Shown here: positions 15,882 through 28,766 of the stretch, piece after piece | Position numbering within the stretch: the stretch's first letter is position 1 | How the letters are laid out: each line of letters starts with the position of its first letter | NCBI GenBank assembly: GCA_963695705.1 | Contig: CAVOHB010000009.1 | Coordinates: 930,001 to 994,000 of the forward strand | Reading direction: 5' to 3' | DNA from: JBKPNJ01 sp963695705 | GTDB lineage: Bacteria > Actinomycetota > Actinomycetes > Propionibacteriales > Nocardioidaceae | DNA: 64,000 nt | The notes under the pieces: model-generated | Seen by the model: the letters and a program-made list of their open reading frames with translations, nothing else | Told to the model about the DNA's origin: nothing | The model's database searches: none | Translations under genes and position numbers: made by a program

Positions 15882-16748
15882 TCACCCCTTCTCCGCTCCC
15901 GCGGTCAGCCCCTCCACGAGAGCCCTTTCGGCGAAGAAGAAGATCACGAGGATGGGCAAGGTGATGACGACGGACCCCGCCATCAGAGTGGTCGTAGGAA
16001 TCTCGATGCTTCCAGCCAGTTGACTCAGTCCGAGGGGTACGGTCCAGTGGTCTCGATTCTCCACGAGGAACAGGAGGGCGAACAAGAACTCGTTCCAGGC
16101 GATCATGAACACGTACAGGCCCGTGGCCACCACCGACGGCATGGCCAGCGGCAGGCTGACCCGGCGAATGACGTTGAAGCGGCTGCAACCGTCGATCACC
16201 GCAGCCTCCTCGAGGCTGACCGGGATCGTGGCGAAGTACCCACGCAGCATGTAGACGGCGACCGGCAGGGTCTGTGCTATGTAGACGAACGCCAGAGCAA
16301 CGAGCGAGCCGCGCAGCCCCGCCCGCGTGAAGAACGAGAAAAGCGGAATCGCCAGCACCACGGGCGGGAACAAGTAGACGCTCAGGAACAACAGGCTCAC
16401 CACCTTGTCGCCGCGGAACCTGAGCCGGGCGATCGCGTACGCCCCGGGGATCGCTGCTGCCAACGTCACCGCGACGGTGATGGCGGCCACGAAGAGACTG
16501 TTGCGCAGGAAGCTGATGAACCCCTGCCCGCCGTCATCCGTCGAGCGCAGCACCTTTCCGTACGCCCGCGTGCTGATCTCGCTCACCGACGGCAGCACAT
16601 CGCCAGGCGACAGCAACACCGCCTGGATCGAGCGGAGCGACAGCAGAACCATGTAGTAGAAGGGAAACAGGCAGGCAACCAGGAGCACGACGATCGTTAC
16701 CCACCGGGCGATCTCGAAGAAAACGGTCTCGAACCTGTCGCGGCTCAC
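15882..16748 (-). CDS. carbohydrate ABC transporter permease (MalG/UgpE type)
   Basis: 288 residues with about six membrane segments. The first is WVTIVVLLVACLFPFYYMVL. The EAA loop that contacts the ATPase is SLEEAAVIDGCSRFNVIRR, residues about 190-210. It overlaps the upstream permease by 4 bp (ATGA) and is followed after 4 bp by the ROK regulator. It forms the second half of the channel for the sugar delivered by the binding protein encoded at 17689-19101. No ATPase gene is in the cluster, so a shared MsiK-like ATPase is probably used (inference from related actinobacterial sugar systems). Confidence 0.9.
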   Translation of the reverse strand: MSRDRFETVFFEIARWVTIVVLLVACLFPFYYMVLLSLRSIQAVLLSPGDVLPSVSEISTRAYGKVLRSTDDGGQGFISFLRNSLFVAAITVAVTLAAAIPGAYAIARLRFRGDKVVSLLFLSVYLFPPVVLAIPLFSFFTRAGLRGSLVALAFVYIAQTLPVAVYMLRGYFATIPVSLEEAAVIDGCSRFNVIRRVSLPLAMPSVVATGLYVFMIAWNEFLFALLFLVENRDHWTVPLGLSQLAGSIEIPTTTLMAGSVVITLPILVIFFFAERALVEGLTAGAEKG

Positions 16749-17683
16749 AGTGCGGACTCCCCGCTCCGCCGGGTGGCAGGGATGTAGGCGACGATCATGA
16801 CGATCAGCACCCCGGCGAGGACGAGCGCCTGCGCCGCCGCTGCACCGATGTCGCCACGCGCGGTGAGGTACTGGTAGACCAACACGCTCGCAACCTGGGT
16901 GTCCGCTCCCCCACCGGTGAGCAGGTAGACATCATCGAACTTGTTGAACGTGAAGATGAACCGCAGCACGACCAGAACCGTGAGCACCGGGGTCAGCTGC
17001 GGCAGGACGATGTACCAGAAACGCTGGAAAGGTGTCGCCCCGTCGACGCGGCTGGCCTCCTCGACGTCGGCGGGGAGCGCCTGCAGGCGGGCCGTGATGA
17101 ACAGGAACGCGAACGGGAAGTAACGCCAGGCCTCGAACGCGATCACCGTGAACAATGCCGTGCTGCTCTGCGAGAGGAACGGGATCGCCTTGTCCCAGCC
17201 CAGGAAGCGCTGACCCCAGTCGTTGACGAGTCCGAACTCCGGGTTGAGCAGAGTCGTCCACACGAACGTCACCGACACCACGGGTGCCACCCACGGGAGC
17301 AGGAACGCACCGCGGACGAACGCCCGGCCGCGGAATGGCTGTCGCAGCGCGAGGGCAGCGATCAGTCCCAGCAGAATGGATGTCGCTGTTCCTCCCACGG
17401 TGTAGAGCAGCGTGGTCCAGAGCGTCGACCAGAACTCGCGCGCCTCGAAAACGGTACGGAAGTTGTCGAGCGTGTAGGAGCCGAACAGGCCGGTCTGGCG
17501 GATGTTGATCAACCGGACGTATTGGAAGGCCAGGGAGATCGTCCAGAGGATCGGCACGATCACCACAAACGTGATGACCAGGACCGTCGGTGAGATCAGC
17601 AGGAGCCCGGCCCGGGCATCGCGCTGAGCGAGCGTGGGTCCCCGTCCCGCCTGTCGCCGTCCGGCCAGTCGCCTAGCGGCCAC
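16745..17683 (-). CDS. carbohydrate ABC transporter permease (MalF/UgpA type)
   Basis: 312 residues. A basic N-terminus (ARRLAGRRQAGR) precedes about six membrane helices. The first is around ISPTVLVITFVVIVPILWTI. The EAA loop is DVEEASRVDGATPFQRFWYI at about residue 215. It pairs with the MalG-type permease encoded next (4-bp overlap). The start GTG (17681-17683) is 5 bp after the binding-protein stop. Family membership is clear, but the transported sugar is unknown. Confidence 0.9.
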   Translation of the reverse strand: MAARRLAGRRQAGRGPTLAQRDARAGLLLISPTVLVITFVVIVPILWTISLAFQYVRLINIRQTGLFGSYTLDNFRTVFEAREFWSTLWTTLLYTVGGTATSILLGLIAALALRQPFRGRAFVRGAFLLPWVAPVVSVTFVWTTLLNPEFGLVNDWGQRFLGWDKAIPFLSQSSTALFTVIAFEAWRYFPFAFLFITARLQALPADVEEASRVDGATPFQRFWYIVLPQLTPVLTVLVVLRFIFTFNKFDDVYLLTGGGADTQVASVLVYQYLTARGDIGAAAAQALVLAGVLIVMIVAYIPATRRSGESAL

Positions 17684-17688
17684 CTGGG

Positions 17689-19101
17689 TCAGCCGGGGGG
17701 CAGCGAGTCGGCGATGCGCTGGACGTCATCCTGCGCCTGGGCAGCCGCATCCTGGGCGGACAGGCCGCCGCTGATCTCGTCGCTCAGCGCCTTGGGAACC
17801 GGTAGCTCGGAGAGCATCGCGCCGGCCAGTGCACCCTGGCCCTGCTCGAATCCCCATCGCTGGAAGGTGTCCGGGCTGTCCGCTATCGCCTTGATCGTCT
17901 GCGCGTCGTAGAGGGTGTCGAGTGGCGCCTTGCGATCCTCCCCCGTCTTGAGCTTCGGCCAGGCGTCGATGAACTTGGTCGGGTCGGCCGCCGTGCCCTT
18001 GCGCACCGGCACCTTGCCCTCCGGGGCCAGCGCGAGCCAGTCCACGTACCTGTCGTTCATCATGTACTCGACGAAGTCAGCGGTCGCGGGGTCGGCGTCG
18101 GTCGGGATCGTCCACGAGGTGATCTCCCCGTACTGTGCCGGCTGCGAGCCGTCTGGACCCTGGATCGCGGAGACGATCCCGGTGTTGTCGGACAGCCACC
18201 GGGGGTCGCTCTTGCACTTCTCGCAGGTCGGCAGCGCATCGTCGCGCAGCCCCGCGAGCTCATCGAGCAGGTACGACGACCAGATCAGCATCGCGGCCTT
18301 GCCGGCGAAGTAGGTGGCTCGGGTGGTGTCCACGTCCTGGTTCCCGGCCGGGCCGTACTGCTTCATCAAGTCTCCGTACCAGCCGAACGAGTCGACGCAT
18401 TCCTTGCTGGTCAGGGTGATGTCGCCTGCGTCGTTGGTCAGCTGGCAGTTGTTGGCCAGGGCGACGTGCTCGAAGGTCTGCTGGGTGAAGCTGTCGCCGG
18501 GTGCCGTCGCCGCGGTGATTCCGGCCACGGCGTCGCTGTCGAGGGTCTTTGCGGCCTGCTCGATCGCATCGTAGGTCGTCGGCGCGGCCAGGCCGGCGGC
18601 GTCGAAGAGGTCCTTGCGGTAGAACAGCAGCTGTGCCCAGCCGTCACTGGGGACCGCGAGCTGGGTGCCGTCGGGATCCTGGGTCAGGCTGAGTGCGCGT
18701 GGCGAGAACGTGTCCGCACCCAGGTCGTCCACGATCTTGGTGGCCATGTCGGTGTCGAGCAACTGGTTCGCGCTCATCTCGTTCACGCCGGACAGGCCGA
18801 GCGCCGCAATCACGTCGGGAAGGTCCCCCGACCCCGCCGATGACGTGAGCAGCGAGCTGAAGTTGTCCTCAGCAACCTGCACGATCTTCACCTGTGTACC
18901 GGTCTTAGCGGTGAAGTCGGCAGCGATCTGCTTGGTGGCGTCGACCCGGGACTGGACGTCCTCCAGAGTCCACAACGTGATGGTGGTGCTGCCGCCGTCA
19001 CCGCTCCCACTGTCGTTGCTGTCTCCTCCGCACGCCGCCAGGGCTGTCGAGGCAAGCACCGCCATCGCGGCGACCACCGGCACACGTCGCATGGACTTCA
19101 T
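17689..19101 (-). CDS. extracellular sugar-binding lipoprotein of an ABC transporter
   Basis: 470 residues. A lipoprotein signal (RRVPVVAAMAVLASTALAAC, lipobox ALAAC at about residue 23) is followed by a short Gly/Ser/Asp linker. The mature protein opens with TTITLWTLEDVQSRVDATKQ, typical of family 1 solute-binding proteins. DVIAALGLSGVNEMSANQL and YRKDLFDAAGLAAPTTYDAI are also characteristic. The two CxxC-like Cys (LPTCEKCKSDP) in the second lobe may form a disulfide. It should capture an oligosaccharide or glycoside outside the cell and hand it to the two permeases. ATG 19099-19101 has GAGGTG a few bases upstream. The promoter region is shared with the divergent isomerase/hydrolase unit. 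Confidence 0.9.
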   Translation of the reverse strand: MKSMRRVPVVAAMAVLASTALAACGGDSNDSGSGDGGSTTITLWTLEDVQSRVDATKQIAADFTAKTGTQVKIVQVAEDNFSSLLTSSAGSGDLPDVIAALGLSGVNEMSANQLLDTDMATKIVDDLGADTFSPRALSLTQDPDGTQLAVPSDGWAQLLFYRKDLFDAAGLAAPTTYDAIEQAAKTLDSDAVAGITAATAPGDSFTQQTFEHVALANNCQLTNDAGDITLTSKECVDSFGWYGDLMKQYGPAGNQDVDTTRATYFAGKAAMLIWSSYLLDELAGLRDDALPTCEKCKSDPRWLSDNTGIVSAIQGPDGSQPAQYGEITSWTIPTDADPATADFVEYMMNDRYVDWLALAPEGKVPVRKGTAADPTKFIDAWPKLKTGEDRKAPLDTLYDAQTIKAIADSPDTFQRWGFEQGQGALAGAMLSELPVPKALSDEISGGLSAQDAAAQAQDDVQRIADSLPPG

Positions 19102-19187
19102 CTGCGCACCTCGCTCTGTTCTCGCTCGACGGATCTGGCCGTTGCGGCGGCCCGACGGTTGGCGTTTCTGGGTGCCGCTGTCGATGC

Positions 19188-19279
19188 AGTTTTTGGTCTA
19201 TATCCGCGTGGGTAGGCACAGCAAACCGCGATTTCTGTCCGATGGCAAGACCTAACTTTTGGTACGATCGGTCAAAACT
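19188..19279. promoter_or_regulatory. divergent promoter region with AGTTTT-type half-sites (candidate ROK operators)
   Basis: A minus-strand promoter for the binding-protein operon is suggested by TTGCTG (19219-19224) and TATAGA (19197-19202) separated by 16 bp. AGTTTTTGGT at 19188-19197 overlaps this -10 element. An imperfect palindrome lies at 19255-19279: ACTTTTG, an 11-base centre, then CAAAACT. It lies just before the ribosome site of the rightward unit. The three arms share AnTTTTG. They are plausible operators for the ROK regulator encoded at 14702-15877, but no binding data are available here. The rest of 19102-19298 shows no gene. Confidence 0.5.
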
Positions 19280-19298
19280 CGGGAGGGAGCCGAGCCGC

Positions 19299-19424
19299 AT
19301 GCCCTACTCGGTCGAGCCGGTAGCTCCCGGCCGGGTCGACTGGACGCCACGCGATCCGGAGCCGCTGCGGGCGAGCGCCGTTCGGGTGGCAACCTGGGAC
19401 TCGGCCCCGGGACCGGGCCGATGA
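19299..19424 (+). CDS. possible 41-residue leader ORF ahead of the isomerase
   Basis: ATG 19299 is preceded by GGGAGGGAG (19281-19289), a strong ribosome site. The frame runs for 41 codons rich in Pro and Arg (MPYSVEPVAPGRVDW... ...WDSAPGPGR). Its stop TGA (19422-19424) overlaps the isomerase ATG as ATGA. The isomerase itself has no good ribosome site, so it would depend on coupling to this ORF. The peptide resembles nothing recognised. It could be a true small protein, a coupling leader, or the remnant of a longer gene. Confidence 0.5.
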   Translation: MPYSVEPVAPGRVDWTPRDPEPLRASAVRVATWDSAPGPGR

Positions 19425-20227
19425 GGCGCGAGCTGCGGCTCTCGTGTCAGGAGCAGCTTCTCCCGGCCGGTTCACTGGAGGAGAAGTGGGAAGCCGCTCA
19501 GGCGTATGGCTTCCAGGCGATCGAGCTACGCGGCCGAGGAGACGGCGCCTTTGCGGCCAGGCTTCCCGAGCTGCGCCGCGCGGCCGCCGCTGCCGTTCCG
19601 ATGCCGACCGTGTGCGTCGACATGCCGCACTTTCTCGGCGACTTCGATGCCGATCGTCGCCGTGACGCCCTGGCTCAGCTCCGTCAACAGCTGTCCACGA
19701 TCGCGGAGCTGGGTGGTCGGCTGGCGATGACGCCGGCGGCGTACGGAATGTTCAGCCGGCGGCTGCCTCCCTTCGAACCGCCGCGCACCCCGCGGGCCGA
19801 CCACGAGATCCTGGTTGACGGGTTCGGCGAGCTCGCCGAGCACGCGGGACGCGTAGGGGTGGTCATCGCGCTGGAACCGCTGAACCGGTACGAAGACCAC
19901 ATGGTCAACACTCTCGGCCAGGCGGTGTCCCTCTGTAAGGCGGTCGGCCTGGCGTCGATGGGCGTAGCCGCCGACACCTACCACATGAACATCGAGGAGG
20001 TCGACATCCCCGCGGCGCTGCTCCAAGCCGCACCGTGGCTCCGGCACGTCCAGGTCAGTGACACCAACCGCCTCGAGCCCGGCTCCGGACATCTGGACTG
20101 GGCTCCGATGCTGGCCACCTTGGACGCGATCGGCTACGTCCACGAGCTGGCGTATGAGTGCCGGCTGTCGGGTGAGGCATCGACCGTACTGGCGCAGTCG
20201 ACGGAGTACCTGCGACGGATGGCGTGA
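19421..20227 (+). CDS. sugar phosphate isomerase/epimerase-like TIM-barrel protein
   Basis: 268 residues of the xylose-isomerase-like AP endonuclease 2 superfamily. Segments are AQAYGFQAIELRGRGDG, VGVVIALEPLNRYEDHMVNT with the metal-binding Glu, MGVAADTYHMNIEEVDIP with the Asp/His pair, LRHVQVSDTNRLEPGSGHLD and VHELAYECRLSG. These supply the four metal ligands of the family. It probably isomerises or epimerises the sugar brought in by the adjacent ABC system. It is encoded divergently from that system. It is coupled to the small ORF upstream (ATGA) and to the glycoside hydrolase downstream (GTGA). Confidence 0.85.
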   Translation: MRRELRLSCQEQLLPAGSLEEKWEAAQAYGFQAIELRGRGDGAFAARLPELRRAAAAAVPMPTVCVDMPHFLGDFDADRRRDALAQLRQQLSTIAELGGRLAMTPAAYGMFSRRLPPFEPPRTPRADHEILVDGFGELAEHAGRVGVVIALEPLNRYEDHMVNTLGQAVSLCKAVGLASMGVAADTYHMNIEEVDIPAALLQAAPWLRHVQVSDTNRLEPGSGHLDWAPMLATLDAIGYVHELAYECRLSGEASTVLAQSTEYLRRMA

Positions 20228-21637
20228 CGGGGACCGACGGCGGACCGGGACCCGAGGGCGCCGAACCCGAGCGCGGGGAGTCGCCGCTCGACGGCGGCCA
20301 GTCGGAGATCGATGAGGCGTTGCGCCGCAGGGCCGTCCGGGTCCTGGTGCGCAACTGGCGTGGTGCGTCGACCGTGCCCTCAGCCGCGTTGTACCCACAT
20401 CAGTGGAGCTGGGACTCGGCCTTCGTGGCGATCGGCTTGGCCCGGTGGGCGCAACGCCGGGCGCAGACCGAGCTGGCGAGCCTGTTCGGTGGACAGTGGG
20501 CGGATGGTCGGATGCCGCACATCGTGTTCAACCCGGCGGTGCCCGAGAAGGCGTACTTCCCGGGTGCATCGTTCTGGCGGTCCAGGCGCGCCTCGCCGAG
20601 CACACCCACCAGCACATCCGGGATCGTGCAGCCGCCGATCCACGCCGTCGCTGCGCTGGCGGTCGTCGACCATGCCCGCGAACCCGAGCAAGCCGTGGGC
20701 TTCGCCCGGCGGATCTATCCGCGGCTGACCGCGCAGAGCCTCGTATCTGAGCACATGCCGGACGGTCGCCGGCTTGGGACTGGCCGCCCTCGTGCACCCC
20801 TGGGAGTCCGGCCTGGACAACAGTCCGGCGTGGGATGCGCCGATGGCCGCGATACCGGCGGACCTGGGACTGCTCCGGGTGCATCGGCGGCGCGATCTGC
20901 AGAACGCCGGGGTGCACGAGCGTCCGACGGATCAGGACTATGCGCGGTACGTGCGGTTGGCGATCGCCTATCGCGACGCCGACTACGACGACCTGACGTA
21001 CTGGCACGATGCGGAGTTCTGCGTGGTGGACCCGCTGGTCAACGCGTTGTGGGCGTGGTCGGAGGAGGCGCTGGCCGAACTCGCCACGCGGATCGGCGCC
21101 GATCCCGCTCCCCATCGTGATCGGGCGCAGCAACTGGTGGAGGCCATGTGCACGAACCTGTTCGACGACGGGCTCGGGACCTTCGTCGCGTACGACGTGC
21201 GGAAAGGCAGTCGCATCCCGGTGCGGACGGTCGGCGGACTGGTGCCGCTCGTGCTGGCCGGGTTGCCGGCGCACATCGTGGAACGGCTGCTGGCCACGCT
21301 GGGCTCCGCCGGTTTCGGTCTCGGCGACCAGGCCGTGCACGGGATCCCCAGCTACGACCTCACCGCGCCGGACTTCGACGGTCATCGGTACTGGCGGGGC
21401 CCGGCCTGGCAGAACACGTCCTGGTTGATCTGGCGCGGACTTCAGGTGCACGGTCGCCACCTGCTTGCGTCCCAGCTTCGCGCGGACATGCTGTCCCTCG
21501 CGGCGAGTGCGGGGTTCCGGGAGTACTTCGACCCGCGCTCGGGCCGCGGGCACGGCGCCCACCAGTTCAGCTGGTCGGCCGCGCTGGCCATCGACCTGCT
21601 CGAGGAGCCGACCCGACAGCTGCCGGATCGCCTGTAA
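20224..21637 (+). pseudogene. MGH1-like (GH63-related) glycoside hydrolase, interrupted by a frameshift
   Basis: Two adjacent frames together make one family-length protein of about 470 residues. The first frame (GTG 20224) has ALYPHQWSWDSAFVAIGLAR and TSGIVQPPIHAVAALAVVDH. The second has LAALVHPWESGLDNSPAWD, TYWHDAEFCVVDPLVNALW, FDGHRYWRGPAWQNTSWLIW and GRGHGAHQFSWSAALAIDLL. These are conserved (alpha/alpha)6-barrel motifs of mannosylglycerate/glucosylglycerate hydrolase-like enzymes. Removing one base near 20737 joins the frames as LTAQ-ASYLSTC...GLAALVHPW. No other lesion is seen, so this may be a recent mutation or a sequencing error. The gene overlaps the isomerase by 4 bp. It would hydrolyse the imported glycoside. 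Confidence 0.8.
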
Positions 21638-21655
21638 CCATGTCGGATCGCGGGG
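21621..21655 (+). repeat. two units of the TGTCGGATCGCG repeat family spanning the hydrolase stop codon
   Basis: TGCCGGATCGCCTGTAACCA (21621-21640) is followed by TGTCGGATCGCGGGG (from 21641). The first unit supplies the last codons and the TAA stop (21635-21637) of the glycoside hydrolase. This suggests the repeat inserted into or extended the gene end. Confidence 0.7.
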
Positions 21656-21697
21656 GTGGGTGGGTAGTCGGTCGTCGGGTGGGAGAGGTGGGTCAGG

Positions 21698-23156
21698 TCA
21701 GACCGTCAGCGGGCGGGCACTCGGGGGTATCGGGACCGGAAGGGCCGTGGACCCGGTGAGGTACTCGTCGACCGCTGCCGCGCAGGCGCGGCCCTCCGCG
21801 ATCGCCCAGACGATCAGCGACTGCCCGCGTCCGGCATCTCCGGCGACGAAGACACCTTCCGTACTCGTCATGTAGAACTCGTCGCGGGCGACGTTCCCGC
21901 GAGTGTCGAGCTCGAGGTCCAGCTGTCCGACGACCGAGTCGGTCTCCGGGCCGGTGAACCCCAGAGCGAACAGCACCAGTTCGGCGGGGATCTCGCGCTC
22001 GGACCCGGAAACCTCGATGAAGCGGCCCTCCTTCAGCTCCACATCGACTATCCGCAGCGCCCTAACAGCGCCGTCGTCGTCGCCGAGGAACTCCTGGGTC
22101 GAGACGGCATAGACGCGTTCGCCGCCCTCCTCATGGGCCGCCGCGACCCGGTAGATCATCGGGTACATCGGCCACGGCTGGTTGACCGGGCGGACGTCGT
22201 CGGGCCTGGGCAGGATCTCCAGCTGGGTCACCGAAGTCGGGCCCTGCCGGTGCACCGTGCCGAGGCAGTCGGCACCGGTGTCGCCACCTCCGATGATCAC
22301 CACATGCTTTCCCGTCGCGAGGATCTGGTCCTCAACCTCAGCGCCCAACGCGGCCCGGTTCGCCTGCGGCAGGTACGCCATCGCCTGATGGATCCCCGCC
22401 AGCTCCCTGCCCGGTATCGGCAGATCCCGCGACCGGGTGGCACCGATCGCCAGCACCACAGCGTCGTACCTGTCACGCAGCTGCGCGAACGTCGGGTCGG
22501 CTCCGACGTCGACACGCGGCCGGAACACCGTGCCCTCGTTGCGCATCTGGTCGATCCGCAGGTCGAGATGGCGCTTCTCCATCTTGAACTCGGGAATCCC
22601 GTACCGCAGCAGGCCACCGATCGCGTCCGCCCGCTCATAGACCGCGACCGTGTGCCCGGCCCGCGTCAGCTGCTGCGCCGCGGCCAGGCCGGCGGGACCG
22701 GAACCGACCACCGCGACGGTCCTCCCCGTCAGCCACTCGGGGGGTTGCGGCCGTACGAAGCCTGAGTCCCAGGCCTTGTCGATGATGGCGACCTCGACGT
22801 TCTTGATCGTGACCGGATCCTGGTTGATTCCCAGCACACACGACGTCTCGCAAGGAGCAGGGCACAGCCGCCCGGTGAACTCCGGGAAGTTGTTGGTGGC
22901 GTGCAACCGCTCGATGGCCGCCTGCCAGTCGTCGCGCCACACCAGGTCGTTCCACTCGGGTATCAGGTTGCCCAGCGGGCAGCCCTGGTGGCAGAACGGG
23001 ATACCACAGTCCATGCATCGTCCGGCCTGCCTGCCGATGATCGGCAGCAGGATGCGGCCCGCACCTTCGGGATAGACCTCGTGCCAGTCGTGCAGCCGCT
23101 CCTGGACGTCGCGTCTCGACGCGACCTGACGGCCGGTGGTCAGGAAGCCCCTCGGG

Positions 23157-23164
<8 letters not shown>
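21698..23164 (-). CDS. gltD: glutamate synthase (NADPH) small subunit
   Basis: 488 residues. The N-terminal iron-sulfur domain has CMDCGIPFCHQGCPLGNLIP (residues about 50-70) and LCPAPCETSCVLG. Two dinucleotide-binding folds follow: FAD at VAVVGSGPAGLAAAQQL and NADPH at HVVIIGGGDTGADCLG. The end has GVFVAGDAGRGQSLIVWAIA, the second FAD contact. It passes electrons from NADPH to the large subunit. The gene overlaps the end of gltB by 8 bp, so the two are co-translated. Confidence 0.96.
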
Positions 23165-27725
<4,561 letters not shown>

Positions 27726-27877
27726 GGGCACAACTCCCGTCGTCTCGCATCCAGACCACTGGAACAGGGCGGATGAAGGGGTGAACAATCAGCGCTTCGG
27801 GGGGACGACGTTGGCCCTGTGCTCGGCAGTTCGAGACTACACGAAGCCGGGTCGGCCTGTGCCCTGTCGATCGTTTG

Positions 27878-27988
27878 CCCGGTCATCGCGCGGCGACGAC
27901 AGCTACCCGGTCGTCGCGCGGCGACGACAGCTACCCGGTCATCGCGCGGCGACGACAGCTACCCGGTCATCGCGCGGCAACGATGCTG
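27878..27988. repeat. four tandem 28-bp units, each a hairpin
   Basis: Units start at 27878, 27906, 27934 and 27962. The last is degenerate. Each reads CCCGGTCATCGCGCGGCGAC followed by GACAGCTA, with T/C changes. Within a unit, GTCGTCGC-GCG-GCGACGAC (unit 2) folds as an 8-bp stem with a 3-base loop. The array fills most of the 267-bp gap between gltB and the VIT1-like gene, in the leader region of gltB. No gene is present in this gap. Confidence 0.9.
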
Positions 27989-27992
27989 CCGG

Positions 27993-28718
27993 TCAGCCGA
28001 TCCCGGCTCCCACGAGCGATCCGAACAGGAAGGTGACGCCCGCCGCCGCGCCGCCGAGGACCGTCTGGCGCAGACCGCCGTACAGCCAGCTGCGGCTGGT
28101 GACCTGGGTGACGACGGCCCCGCAGCCGAAAAGGGCGATCAAGGACACGATCAGCGCGGGAAGCAGCGTGCCCGCACCGAGCAGGTACGGAAGCACCGGG
28201 ACCAGCGCACCGATGGAGAAGGACACGAACGACGAACCAGCGGCGAGCATCGGCGACGGCAGCTCGTCGGGGTTGACCCCGAGCTCCTCGCGGGCATGGA
28301 CGTTGACCGCCTGGTCGACGTCGGAGTGGATCTGTTTGGCGACCTGACGCGCCAGCGCGGGCTCGACGCCCTTGTCGACGTACATCTGCGCCAGCTCGGC
28401 CTCTTCGGCGTCGTTGTTGTCGATGATCTCCTGCCGCTCGGTCGCGATCTCCTTCGTGGCGTTCTCGGACTGGCTCGCCACCGACGTGTACTCGCCGGCG
28501 GCCATCGAGAACGCGCCCGCCGCGAGCCCGGCCAGGCCGGCTACGACGACCGGGTTGGTGCTGTCGCCGGAGGTACCTCCGACGACACCGGCGATGAGTG
28601 CGAAGTTGGAGACGAGACCGTCCATGGCACCGAAAACGGCGGGCCGTAGCCAGCCTCCGGTGACGTTCGCGTGCTGGTGCTCGACGGCTGGCAGCTCTTC
28701 GTTCACGATCTCGGCCAT
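27993..28718 (-). CDS. VIT1/CCC1-family membrane transporter
   Basis: 241 residues. The first membrane hairpin contains WLRPAVFGAMDGLVSNFALI, the VIT1/CCC1 family entry motif. A cytosolic helical domain follows with AAGEYTSVASQSENATKEIA and many acidic residues (EIATERQEIIDNNDAEEAEL), the metal-binding region of vacuolar iron transporters. Three C-terminal membrane segments end the protein (SFVSFSIGALVPVLPYLLG onward). It probably exports Fe2+ or Mn2+. ATG 28716-28718 is used. The longer open frame has no better start. It lies 48 bp after lgt in the opposite reading order and may be separately transcribed. Confidence 0.88.
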   Translation of the reverse strand: MAEIVNEELPAVEHQHANVTGGWLRPAVFGAMDGLVSNFALIAGVVGGTSGDSTNPVVVAGLAGLAAGAFSMAAGEYTSVASQSENATKEIATERQEIIDNNDAEEAELAQMYVDKGVEPALARQVAKQIHSDVDQAVNVHAREELGVNPDELPSPMLAAGSSFVSFSIGALVPVLPYLLGAGTLLPALIVSLIALFGCGAVVTQVTSRSWLYGGLRQTVLGGAAAGVTFLFGSLVGAGIG

Positions 28719-28766
28719 GTGTTTCAGGCTAGTGCGGTCGTCGGGTGAATTCACCGCAGGCTGGCC

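Noticed and set aside
27878..27988. CRISPR array upstream of gltB
   Set aside because: Units abut with no unique spacers.
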